Assembly: GCA_026129385.1 (NCBI GenBank)
Contig: JAHCIE010000161.1
Coordinates: 1 to 7,445, forward strand
Length of the DNA: 7,445 nucleotides
Direction: 5' to 3'
Origin: Anaerolineae bacterium
Lineage (GTDB): Bacteria > Chloroflexota > Anaerolineae > Epilineales > JAHCIE01
A program made the position numbers and the translations under genes. The notes beneath the pieces are model-generated. The model worked only from the letters and a program-made list of their open reading frames with translations, was not told the origin of the DNA and did no database searches. Below, one piece after another: positions 1-5,576 of this stretch. The number at the start of each line of letters is the position of its first letter. Position 1 is the stretch's first letter.

Positions 1-680
1 TCTGGCAGGGCCTTGTCGAAGAGTTGAAACGCCGCTAAGAGCGCGACGACCCCCAGAATGAACATCCCCCAGCGCGGCAACAGGCTACCCAGCCAGCCGA
101 CGATGGGATCGTACACCGTGTCCATTATCGAGTTGAGAGCGGCCGGCGTGCCAAAGTGCAGCCCGTCGAGCCAGCCGCGCGTCAGCGACAGGTAGCCGAG
201 CGCCATCGCCGGTAGATAGATGGTCGCCGTCACCAGGAACGACAGGACACCGATGGAAATACTGGCGACGCGGTGCTGGCCGCGCAGGTAGTAGATGAAG
301 CCGATGAATAGCACGATGAAGGATGCGCCCAATCGTGAGCCGGTGATCATGGCGAAGGTTTGTATGACCGTCACCACGCCACCGCTGAACAGGGTCAGGG
401 CAATGGCCGCCACCGGCGAGCCGCTGAGGACAACGTAGGCCATCAGCCAGCCCATCCCCAGCGAGTCCCAGATACCATCGACGCTCAGGCGCTCGAAGAG
501 GGGCGCAATCCCCCCCGCTCCCTTCTTGAGCAACTCCAGAGCGAGGATGAACACGAACAACCCGGCGACTACGGCGACAATCTTGACAAGCCCGCTGCCC
601 GTCGCCGGGGCGTCTTTCTCCCGCACCGTCACATCCACGCTGGCGGAGGCGCTGCCGTCGATCGGGTCCTGGTCAGACAT
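1..680 (-). CDS. Multi-pass membrane protein, Na/Pi-cotransporter-like (partial)
   Basis: The minus strand is open from an ATG at 680 to the left edge, giving the first 226 residues; the C-terminus is outside the window. An AGGAG Shine-Dalgarno (686-690) lies 5 nt before the start. After a polar N-terminus of about 30 residues come hydrophobic segments at roughly residues 31-51, 77-113, 119-132, 138-164 and near the end of the visible part. The layout of a first helix ending in LELLKKG, then a small-residue stretch LSGSP (85-89), then GSRLGAS (114-120), recalls the inverted repeats of the Na/Pi-cotransporter family (PF02690). However, the usual QSSS and GxNxGT signatures are altered, so the substrate is uncertain and phosphate transport is only a suggestion. 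It could be an unrelated permease. It is divergent from the C39-like gene, and a TATACT -10 lies upstream. Confidence 0.72.
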   Translation of the reverse strand, partial: MSDQDPIDGSASASVDVTVREKDAPATGSGLVKIVAVVAGLFVFILALELLKKGAGGIAPLFERLSVDGIWDSLGMGWLMAYVVLSGSPVAAIALTLFSGGVVTVIQTFAMITGSRLGASFIVLFIGFIYYLRGQHRVASISIGVLSFLVTATIYLPAMALGYLSLTRGWLDGLHFGTPAALNSIMDTVYDPIVGWLGSLLPRWGMFILGVVALLAAFQLFDKALP

Positions 681-708
681 AGTTGCTCCTGCCTCTGGGT
701 GTGGCAAC

Positions 709-737
709 AGTATAGCCGAACCACCGACGCGGCGCAA
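709..737 (-). promoter_or_regulatory. Candidate promoter of the Na/Pi-like membrane gene
   Basis: On the minus strand, TTGCGC (732-737) and TATACT (709-714) are separated by 17 bp. The -10 matches the sigma70 consensus at 5 of 6 positions and the -35 at 3 of 6. The predicted transcript would start near 702, about 20 nt before the start codon and just upstream of the AGGAG site. This is motif matching only. Confidence 0.42.
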
Positions 738-749
738 CAGCCACGGCTC

Positions 750-778
750 TTGACATCCGCCTCGGTCTCTGATATGCT
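750..778 (+). promoter_or_regulatory. Sigma70-type promoter of the C39-like lipoprotein gene
   Basis: A perfect TTGACA (750-755) is followed after exactly 17 bp by TATGCT (773-778), which has 4 of 6 consensus matches. Transcription would begin near 785, leaving a leader of about 37 nt before the GTG at 822. The in-frame ATG at 774 falls inside the -10 box, which argues against it as the translation start. Confidence 0.65.
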
Positions 779-809
779 TGTCTATGTTGCTACGTGTTGC
801 TCGCTCTCA

Positions 810-815
810 AAGGAG
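810..815 (+). promoter_or_regulatory. Ribosome binding site that fixes the GTG start at 822
   Basis: AAGGAG at 810-815 stands 6 nt before the GTG at 822. This GTG is in frame and directly precedes a basic-hydrophobic lipoprotein signal sequence. The nearby ATG at 817 is in another frame and reads ATG-GTG-TGA, so it is a dead end. Confidence 0.7.
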
Positions 816-821
816 AATGGT

Positions 822-1955
822 GTGAAGCGACCAGGCTTTCGCCCATTGCTTGTCGTGCTAGCCGCCCTGCTCTGGCTTACCACGAGCGGCTGCGCGCCCT
901 CGACGGCCGCCTCGTTACCGGTCCCGACGCCGACCCCCATCCCCACGTCCAAGAATCTGGAGTTGGTAGGCGGCAAGCAGACTAAAAATCTGACCTGCGA
1001 GAGCCAGTCGGCCACCGACCTGCTCAAGTTCTGGGGCAAGTCAGTCGGCGAGTTGGAGTTCTTCGCCAGGCTCCCCCGCTCCGACAACCCGCACAAGGGG
1101 TTTGTTGGCTCGCCCGACGCACCGCCCGGCAGCCTGCCGCCCAATGGCTATGGCGTGTATGCCGGCCCCGTGGCCGAGACCCTGCGCACCTTCGGGCTGG
1201 ACGCCGAGACTCACGCTAACATGGGCATCAACTGGCTGCGTCAGGAACTGGCCGCCGGCCGGCCTGTCATCGTCTGGTCGACCTACGGCTTCAAGGAGCA
1301 ACCCGTCAAGGCCTACGTCCCCAGGGATGGCCAGCAGGTCGACATCGTACAGTACGAGCATACTTTCCTGGCCGTCGGCTATGACGCCAATGGCGTCGTC
1401 GTCATCGACCCGCTGGACGGCCTCCGCAAGACCATCCCCTATGGTGAATTCATTCGCGGCTGGAACCTCCTCGGCCAGATGGCGGTGAGCGCGCGTCTGC
1501 CCGCGCCTGCCGTGCCCCCGCCCGCTACGGCGGCCGCTCCGACCGGTGCGCCCATGTGGGCGCCGCTCCTGGCCCTGCTGCTGCTGGCCCTCGGTATCCT
1601 GAGCCTGCGCGGCATGGGACGCACGCGGCGCGGCCAGCAGACCCTGGCGCATGCCGTCGCCGTACCCTCGGCCCGCCTGACATCTGACCGACGCGACTGG
1701 CGCGCGCCCAGGCCCTCGGCGGCGGCGGTACGGGCGCGCCTCGCCCCGTTGGAGCAGCGCGCGACGCAGTGGAGCGCGTCACCCCTGGCGCGACCCTTGC
1801 CGCTGGCCTTGCTCGGCATCGCCGTCAGTCTGGTGGCGCTCTTCCTCATCGGAGCGGTCAGCCCGTGCTTTACGCTGCCGGTGCTGGCCGTCGGCGGCGG
1901 CCTCGGCTTCTGGGTGGGCCTGTGGTTGCAGGCGGGGGTGAAGGTCGAAAGCTAA
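822..1955 (+). CDS. Lipoprotein with C39-like cysteine peptidase domain and C-terminal membrane helices
   Basis: Starting at GTG 822 the product has 377 residues. Residues 1-24 form a lipoprotein signal (KRPGFR, hydrophobic core, then TSGC with Cys24); the -3 position is Thr rather than Leu, so lipidation is likely but not canonical. A short Pro/Thr spacer follows. Residues of about 50-225 look like a Peptidase_C39_2/YvpB-type papain-fold domain: a candidate catalytic Cys59 in the context LTCESQSA, His180 in YEHTFLAVGYD and Asp196 in VVIDPLDG. An Ala/Pro linker leads to a helix at about 245-265, an Arg-rich stretch of about 60 residues, and two more helices near 325-345 and 349-372. By the positive-inside rule the Arg-rich part should be cytoplasmic and the peptidase domain outside. 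The substrate is unknown; bacteriocin or peptide processing and cell-wall roles are possible. It is monocistronic, with its own promoter and terminator. Confidence 0.82.
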   Translation: MKRPGFRPLLVVLAALLWLTTSGCAPSTAASLPVPTPTPIPTSKNLELVGGKQTKNLTCESQSATDLLKFWGKSVGELEFFARLPRSDNPHKGFVGSPDAPPGSLPPNGYGVYAGPVAETLRTFGLDAETHANMGINWLRQELAAGRPVIVWSTYGFKEQPVKAYVPRDGQQVDIVQYEHTFLAVGYDANGVVVIDPLDGLRKTIPYGEFIRGWNLLGQMAVSARLPAPAVPPPATAAAPTGAPMWAPLLALLLLALGILSLRGMGRTRRGQQTLAHAVAVPSARLTSDRRDWRAPRPSAAAVRARLAPLEQRATQWSASPLARPLPLALLGIAVSLVALFLIGAVSPCFTLPVLAVGGGLGFWVGLWLQAGVKVES

Positions 1956-1987
1956 AGGGGTCAGGGACGACCGGTGACAATGAAATG

Positions 1988-2015
1988 GAGGGCAGCCCCC
2001 GTGGCCGCCCTCTTT
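1988..2015 (+). terminator. Rho-independent terminator after the C39-like gene
   Basis: GAGGGC (1988-1993) pairs with GCCCTC (2007-2012). After a single A/C mismatch, GCC (1995-1997) pairs with GGC (2003-2005) around a 5-nt loop. TTT then TCGTT follow directly. It begins 32 nt after the TAA at 1955. The U-tract is short, so termination efficiency is uncertain. On the opposite strand there is no comparable T-run to serve the convergent lamin-tail gene. Confidence 0.6.
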
Positions 2016-2060
2016 CGTTGCCACAACCAGGGTAGGTGCGGCACACCAGGCCAAGTTTGG

Positions 2061-2087
2061 ACAGGATTGACAGGATAAGCAGGATGG
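2061..2087. repeat. Three-unit 9-bp tandem repeat of the ACAGGAT type
   Basis: Units at 2061, 2070 and 2079 have an exact 9-bp period: ACAGGATTG, ACAGGATAA, GCAGGATGG. On the minus strand this reads as repeated ATCCTG blocks lying 17-43 nt beyond the stop codon of the lamin-tail gene. Similar degenerate CAGGAT arrays occur between genes in several bacterial groups (general recollection, not checked). Function is unknown. Confidence 0.6.
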
Positions 2088-2103
2088 TCAGCCTGGACGT
2101 GCT

Positions 2104-2796
2104 TTACGGCGTAGGACAACTGCCGGGCGTGAACTGGTTGGGTCCCCAGCAGATGCTCGCTGGCGGCTGGCGGCCTAGTGGGTCCGTCAACGTCAGGCGA
2201 CCATACTGGTCATCGTGAGCGTTCGGCAACAACCCCACCGTGCTGCCCCAACATACATCCCACAGCGCCCCGCGCCCATTGCGTAACTTAGCAACCGTTC
2301 GCGTCAACGGCCCCGCATCCGAGTGCAGGCGGACGGCCGTAGCCTGGTCGATCGTTAGGCTGGGGAAGACGAAGCGGTCGCCACGATTCGTCGTCACTGT
2401 CCAGCCTGCCAGGTCCACGGGATCGCCGTCATTCTCCAGGTAGGACCACTCGGTTCGACACTCGGGGCACACCCGCGAGCGGCCAATCTGCTCCGGCGAG
2501 TAGACCACCCAGGTGAAGTGAACGTTGACGCCGCTGGTCTTGCGGGCGGGCGGGCGCGGCGCATCCAGCTTCACGTCGGGATCGAGGCCGAGCCGGGCCT
2601 TGCTCATGCGGTCGAGCGGCCCGCACACCTCGAGGCGCACATCGTCGATATGGGCCGTCAGCGTGCTGCCCTCGCCGTCATTGTAGGCGTTGAACCACAG
2701 CTGCACCGTCGAGCCGGCCCACGCGCTCAGGTCGGCCGTCACCTGCTGCCACGCGCCCGCCGTCGGCTGCACGCGCAGAACCTGCGCACCGGCCAC
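2104..2796 (-). CDS. C-terminal part of secreted lamin-tail domain protein (frame-disrupted gene)
   Basis: This open frame of about 230 codons opens at a GTG at 2796 that is probably not a real start: no Shine-Dalgarno is evident and the codons run straight into the middle of a beta-sandwich domain (QPTAGAWQQVTADLSAW, then STVQLWFNAYNDG and HIDDVRLEVC). It continues with a lamin-tail domain (LTD, PF00932): CRTEWSYLENDGD, VDLAGWTVT, RFVFPSLTI, then ALWDVCWGS and GRLTLTDPLG. LTDs are small immunoglobulin-like domains found on secreted bacterial proteins, often C-terminal. It is in the same frame as the 2896-4212 segment, but the join between them is broken by several 1-nt shifts. Together they would encode about 700 residues. 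Read alone it has no signal peptide and would not be exported. Confidence 0.7.
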   Translation of the reverse strand: MAGAQVLRVQPTAGAWQQVTADLSAWAGSTVQLWFNAYNDGEGSTLTAHIDDVRLEVCGPLDRMSKARLGLDPDVKLDAPRPPARKTSGVNVHFTWVVYSPEQIGRSRVCPECRTEWSYLENDGDPVDLAGWTVTTNRGDRFVFPSLTIDQATAVRLHSDAGPLTRTVAKLRNGRGALWDVCWGSTVGLLPNAHDDQYGRLTLTDPLGRQPPASICWGPNQFTPGSCPTP

Positions 2797-2995
2797 CCCT
2801 GGGCGGTCATCAACTCCACGTCAACCTCGTCCTTAGCATCGCCGCCATCGCGGTAGACCCAGAAACTGAGGCTCGCGCTGGTCTCGACCGCACGCTCACC
2901 GCTGCCAGGCGTAGGACCAGCTTTCCTGCGTCGCCGCCCCGTCGGGCCGGGCGCAGCGAGCGGGTTCCTGTGTGGGCGAGGTTCGTATCGATACC
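2785..2995 (-). other. Cluster of about five single-base frameshifts inside the lamin-tail gene
   Basis: Reading down the minus strand, family-like protein sequence jumps between frames. It runs in frame 0 up to GVPYAVS (about 2990), in a second frame for DTNLAHTGTRSLR (about 2989-2951), and again in frame 0 for QESWSYAWQ (about 2925-2900). It continues in the second frame for AVSVR (about 2900-2886), in the third frame for SASLSFWVYRDGGDAKDEV (about 2880-2825) on to TAQGW, and from about 2795 back in frame 0. Four of the five shifts look like loss of one base and one like a gain, netting zero modulo 3. The stretches join into one plausible second beta-sandwich domain. Either the gene is decaying or this GC-rich stretch contains assembly errors. 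Confidence 0.7.
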
Positions 2996-4212
2996 GCGTA
3001 GGGCACACCAGTCACGAACTGCCAGCCGCCCGCGCTCTCGAAGTCACCGTTGATGACGGGGTCGGCGCATACGACGGGGATCAGGGTTGCTGTGGCGGTA
3101 GGCGTGGGCGTCTCCGTCGGCGGCGCGGTCGTGGCAGTAGGCGTCGCTGTGGCCGCCGCGGGCGTCGTCGCCGTCGGCGTCGGCGTGGCGGGGGGCGCGT
3201 AGCCCACAACCAGATAGGGGAGATAGGCACGCGCGGTCAGCGGGGCCGGCGTGCTGGTCGACGTCGCGGTGCTGGTCGACGTCGCGGTACTGGTCGACGT
3301 CGCGGTACCGGTCGACGTCGCGGTACCGGTCGGCGGCGCGGGTGTAGTGGTCGCGGTGGCGGTATTGGTTGGCCCAGCGGTTGGCGATGGCCCCGGCGTG
3401 ACGGTCGCGTAGGGGGTGCTTTCGGCCGTCGGCGTCGCTGTGCCATCATCCACCACGCGCAGCTCGGCCGCATCCCAGTACGAGAAGTTGTTCTGGACGG
3501 CCCACTCGGCCGTTCCGCGGGTGTAGACAGTCACCTGTGTACCCTGGACCTGGGTGCGAATCGTTAGCGGGATGAACTCGTCGTAGAGCGGCTCACGCTG
3601 CCAGACCCACTGTACGGTGTTGGGCGGAATGATCGAGGTCGCCGCCTGTACAACGACTGTGGGCGTTCCGCCGGTGGGGTCGATACCCACCGCGACGTCG
3701 TAGTTGCCGTTACTGTTTCCCCCGCCGCCAGGACATGGAGCCAGGGGCGAGAAACAGGAATCGTTGCAGGCGCTAGTCCAGATGCGCACCCAGACAGTAA
3801 ACTCGACGGTCTGGCCGGGCGTGAGGCCGTCGATCGTTTGCCACACGCCTGCGTCGTGAGTGTTGTAGCTGTTGAACTGGGATTGAGAGAAGTCCCCCCG
3901 GTGAATCATCTGGCTCGGCTTCCAGATGTACTCGGGGAAGTATTCGGGGGCGGCGCGGCCATTGGGGCTGCCCGGCTGGTTGACCAGGAACCAGGGGCGC
4001 CAACCAGGCGCCAACAGGCCCGACGCGCCATAGCCCGGATGGACCCACGCGTCGCCTTCCTCGAACGAGGGATTGGTAAGTCGATTGGTAGCCGTCGTCG
4101 CGGCGGTGGTCGCTTCAGCCTGCGGGGGAGCGGCCCCGGCCACGCTGAGCCAGCCGAGGCCCAGGCAGCCGAGGAGCGTCCAGACAAGGGCGAGGCGGGG
4201 GGACACTCGCAT
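2896..4212 (-). CDS. N-terminal part of secreted Thr-rich surface protein with lamin-tail domain
   Basis: ATG at 4212 is preceded by AGAAGGAAG about 5 nt upstream. Residues 1-28 are a Sec signal peptide (MRVSPR, hydrophobic core to VAGAA). Residues of about 43-255 form a beta-rich domain that opens with TNPSFEEGDAW and closes with YWDAAELRVVDDG, the pattern of galactose-binding-like carbohydrate-binding or sugar-surface modules. Residues 258-325 are a Thr/Pro/Ser linker with ATSTST repeats. LTARAYLPYLVVGY (326-338) is followed by a second Thr/Pro linker (340-378) and the start of a second such domain (CADPVINGDFESAGGW, 382-397). The frame ends in TGA at 2896 just after QESWSYAWQR, in mid-domain; the remainder is encoded by 2104-2796 beyond a run of frameshifts. 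It is probably a cell-surface or extracellular adhesive protein. The ligand is unknown. Confidence 0.78.
   Translation of the reverse strand: MRVSPRLALVWTLLGCLGLGWLSVAGAAPPQAEATTAATTATNRLTNPSFEEGDAWVHPGYGASGLLAPGWRPWFLVNQPGSPNGRAAPEYFPEYIWKPSQMIHRGDFSQSQFNSYNTHDAGVWQTIDGLTPGQTVEFTVWVRIWTSACNDSCFSPLAPCPGGGGNSNGNYDVAVGIDPTGGTPTVVVQAATSIIPPNTVQWVWQREPLYDEFIPLTIRTQVQGTQVTVYTRGTAEWAVQNNFSYWDAAELRVVDDGTATPTAESTPYATVTPGPSPTAGPTNTATATTTPAPPTGTATSTGTATSTSTATSTSTATSTSTPAPLTARAYLPYLVVGYAPPATPTPTATTPAAATATPTATTAPPTETPTPTATATLIPVVCADPVINGDFESAGGWQFVTGVPYAVSIRTSPTQEPARCARPDGAATQESWSYAWQR
3251..3340 (-). repeat. 18-bp in-frame tandem repeat encoding ATSTST
   Basis: Five consecutive 18-bp units start at 3251, 3269, 3287, 3305 and 3323. 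The first two are identical (GTGCTGGTCGACGTCGCG), and the others differ by one to a few bases. On the coding (minus) strand each unit encodes Ala-Thr-Ser-Thr-Ser-Thr or a close variant within the linker of the surface protein. Copy number could change without breaking the frame, so linker length may vary between strains. Confidence 0.9.
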
Positions 4213-4290
4213 AGGGTCTTCCTTCTAGTGGGATGAGGCGGATAATACACAGGACTAGACGCCCCTCGCCCGCCGGAGATACGCTCGCGA

Positions 4291-4302
4291 CCTACGCGTA
4301 GG
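4291..4302. repeat. 12-bp perfect palindrome upstream of the surface-protein gene
   Basis: CCTACGCGTAGG is fully self-complementary and lies about 80 bp upstream of the ATG at 4212. A weak TATTAT -10 candidate for that gene sits at 4242-4247 on the minus strand without a convincing -35. A role as an operator is possible but unsupported beyond symmetry and position. Confidence 0.3.
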
Positions 4303-4482
4303 CAAAACGTGGGCCAATCGCCCAACCTGGCCGAGAAGCGGCGGCCCCACTAAACGGCTGAGGAAGTTCTAATGAAATCAGGCTCAAAGGCGCGTATCTT
4401 TGCCAGCGCCGGGACGTTCTAATTGTCGACAGTACACAAGCTCCGCCGCGCCGCAGACACAACGATTCAGGGGAAGAGAAGG

Positions 4483-4560
4483 ATGGACACCGTACTCGTT
4501 GTCATTGCTGTATCGATGCTCCTCGTGTGGTGCAGCACGTTGGGCGCGAAGCGCTCCTAG
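4483..4560 (+). CDS. Possible 25-residue single-helix membrane peptide
   Basis: ATG 4483 to TAG 4558-4560 encodes 25 residues, MDTVLVVIAVSMLLVWCSTL plus GAKRS. It has one acidic residue at the start, a hydrophobic core of about 16 residues and a basic tail: a typical small single-pass membrane peptide. Purine-rich AGGGGAAG lies about 6 nt upstream and could act as the ribosome binding site. A strong hairpin follows 56 nt after the stop. No promoter was recognised and no family is known to me. Short hydrophobic frames also arise by chance in GC-rich spacer DNA, so this is only a candidate, though it is the only coding-like object in 4213-4765. Confidence 0.28.
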   Translation: MDTVLVVIAVSMLLVWCSTLGAKRS

Positions 4561-4616
4561 ACCACGGCCCATCGCTGGCGGCGCGGCCAGCCAACTTCAC
4601 CGGGGACTCATCGCGT

Positions 4617-4640
4617 AGGCCAGGCAATATCGCCTGGCCT
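4617..4640. repeat. Hairpin repeat, copy 1 (upstream of vapBC)
   Basis: Perfect 9-bp arms AGGCCAGGC (4617-4625) and GCCTGGCCT (4632-4640) enclose the 6-nt loop AATATC. The central 22 bp are identical to copy 2 at 5525-5548. The outermost pair is A-T here and G-C in copy 2, so pairing is kept while sequence changes. Likeness to copy 2 continues to 4649. There is no T-run, so a classic terminator is not indicated. It could be a dispersed REP-like element. Confidence 0.75.
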
Positions 4641-4718
4641 GCTGCTTATGGCGACGTGTGTAGATCGTACGAGTGCGGCCCGGGCCCCTTACAGCCCCCC
4701 GAGACCCAATTGTTCGTG

Positions 4719-4747
4719 TTGTTAGGATGTAGATGTAGATGTATAAT
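4719..4747 (+). promoter_or_regulatory. vapBC promoter with three GATGTA repeats (probable operator)
   Basis: TTGTTA (4719-4724) and a perfect TATAAT (4742-4747) are spaced 17 bp. Transcription would start near 4754, and the GGGAGG ribosome binding site (4755-4760) lies at the very 5' end, giving a leader of about 12 nt. Three tandem GATGTA units (4726-4743) fill the spacer and overlap the -10. Ribbon-helix-helix antitoxins usually bind short direct or inverted repeats in their own promoter, so these are the natural operator candidates (inference). Confidence 0.72.
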
Positions 4748-4765
4748 TGTGGGCGGGAGGTGTCC

Positions 4766-5089
4766 ATGAGCACGTTGCATCGAACGCAGATCCTGCTGGA
4801 ACGCGATCAGTACGAGGCCTTGACCGCAATCGCGCGTCGTGAGGGACGGTCTCTGTCCGAGGTGGTCCGCACGTTCCTGCAACAACAGCTCGACCAGGAG
4901 CAGCAGGCCGCGGACAGTCGTCTTCAGCGCCAGCTCGAGGCGTTGGAGCTTATTCGCCAGCATCGTCAGGCCATCCTGGACGAGCAGGGCGGGGTTCCAC
5001 TCGACCTGGATGTGGTCGAGATGATTCAGCAAGGGCGAGAGGAACAGGATGCGTTCATCTTCGACGCGCTCCGCGACCATCGTGATTGA
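4766..5089 (+). CDS. vapB: VapB-type ribbon-helix-helix antitoxin
   Basis: The product has 107 residues from ATG 4766, preceded by GGGAGG with a 5-nt gap. An upstream in-frame ATG at 4739 overlaps the -10 box and is ruled out. Residues of about 5-42 are a ribbon-helix-helix DNA-binding fold: the strand HRTQILLE, helix RDQYEALTAIARREG, and helix SLSEVVRTFLQQQL. A Gln/Glu-rich helix follows. The C-terminus EMIQQGREEQDAFIFDALRD resembles the toxin-binding tail of VapB antitoxins. It should neutralise the PIN toxin encoded immediately downstream and repress the shared promoter. The genes overlap, as is typical of translational coupling in such pairs. Confidence 0.87.
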   Translation: MSTLHRTQILLERDQYEALTAIARREGRSLSEVVRTFLQQQLDQEQQAADSRLQRQLEALELIRQHRQAILDEQGGVPLDLDVVEMIQQGREEQDAFIFDALRDHRD

Positions 5090-5501
5090 CGCCAGCCTGG
5101 CGGTATGGGCGGTGCTGCCGCTCTTCGCAACGGTGGATGTGGTCGATAGGTTCGTGGACTGGCGGCAGCGAGGCTGTCGGCTCGTTGCGCCGGCCCACTG
5201 GCCGGCGGAATGCACGTCCGCGATTCGGCGCGCTGTTCATGCCCGCGCGATCTCCGACGATCAGGGGCACAGGGCGCTTGGCGATCTCATGCGGCTAGAG
5301 GTCGAAGTCATGCCCGCCGATGAGCCACTATGCCGCGCGGCCCTTGAGTGGGCGGCGCGACTTGGGCAGGCGCGCGCCTACGATGGCTTCTATTGTGCCC
5401 TGGCGGATGAGCTTCAGGGTGAGTTGTGGACGGCCGATCAACGCCTGGCGAGAACCGCTCAGCAGGCAGGCGCGACATGGACACACTGGATTGGCGGCTG
5501 A
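5049..5501 (+). CDS. vapC: VapC-type PIN-domain ribonuclease toxin
   Basis: ATG 5049 gives 150 residues, overlaps the antitoxin by 41 nt and has AGAGGA (5038-5043) about 6 nt upstream. It keeps the whole first strand TIVIDAS. GTG 5082 (139 residues, 8-nt overlap) is the alternative but has no Shine-Dalgarno and would cut into that strand. PIN acidic residues are all present: Asp14 (VIDAS), Glu54 (WPAECTSAIRR), Asp112 (AYDGFYCALAD) and Asp130 (LWTADQRL), expected to bind Mg2+/Mn2+ in the active site. VapC toxins are endoribonucleases that often cut tRNA or rRNA; the target here cannot be told. The gene looks intact and potentially active. A hairpin repeat follows 23 nt after the stop. Confidence 0.87.
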   Translation: MRSSSTRSATIVIDASLAVWAVLPLFATVDVVDRFVDWRQRGCRLVAPAHWPAECTSAIRRAVHARAISDDQGHRALGDLMRLEVEVMPADEPLCRAALEWAARLGQARAYDGFYCALADELQGELWTADQRLARTAQQAGATWTHWIGG

Positions 5502-5524
5502 CACACGGAGAATGGCACAGACGC

Positions 5525-5548
5525 GGGCCAGGCAATATCGCCTGGCCC
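5525..5548. repeat. Hairpin repeat, copy 2, between convergent vapC and hydrolase genes
   Basis: Arms GGGCCAGGC (5525-5533) and GCCTGGCCC (5540-5548) enclose AATATC; C5524-G5549 extends the stem to 10 bp. It lies between vapC (stop 5501) and the convergent hydrolase gene (stop 5577), so it could serve as a bidirectional transcription barrier, although no T-run flanks it on either side. Over 33 bp it differs from copy 1 at five positions, all of them transitions. Confidence 0.75.
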
Positions 5549-5576
5549 GTCGCCTATCATATGGCCCCGGTGGCCG

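Noticed and set aside
360..821. Open upstream extension of the C39-like frame
   Set aside because: It runs antisense through the membrane gene and across both divergent promoters. A good ribosome site and signal peptide place the start at GTG 822.
1041..1652. Minus-strand open frame of 203 residues under the C39-like gene
   Set aside because: It is antisense to a recognisable domain, has low-complexity Arg/Gly/Gln composition and no family resemblance. This is a shadow of GC-rich codon bias.
2739..3008. Separate 89-residue minus-strand gene between the two lamin-tail segments
   Set aside because: Only its middle part is family-like and it fits the interrupted domain. It is best read as one frame of the disrupted gene.
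3251..3340. CRISPR-like array
   Set aside because: The repeats are contiguous with no spacers, lie in frame in a Thr/Ser linker and have no cas genes nearby.
4366..4423. GTTCTAAT occurring twice, 50 bp apart, as a regulatory repeat
   Set aside because: Flanking sequence is not convincingly similar and no promoter lies beside it. Eight identical bases in a 550-bp spacer is weak evidence.
4527..4769. Plus-strand open frame spanning hairpin copy 1 and the vapBC promoter
   Set aside because: It covers the -35, -10 and ribosome site of vapB, and its composition has no coding character outside the repeat.
4617..5548. Insertion sequence with terminal repeats
   Set aside because: The repeats are self-palindromic rather than terminal inverted repeats. 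No transposase lies between them and no target-site duplication was seen.
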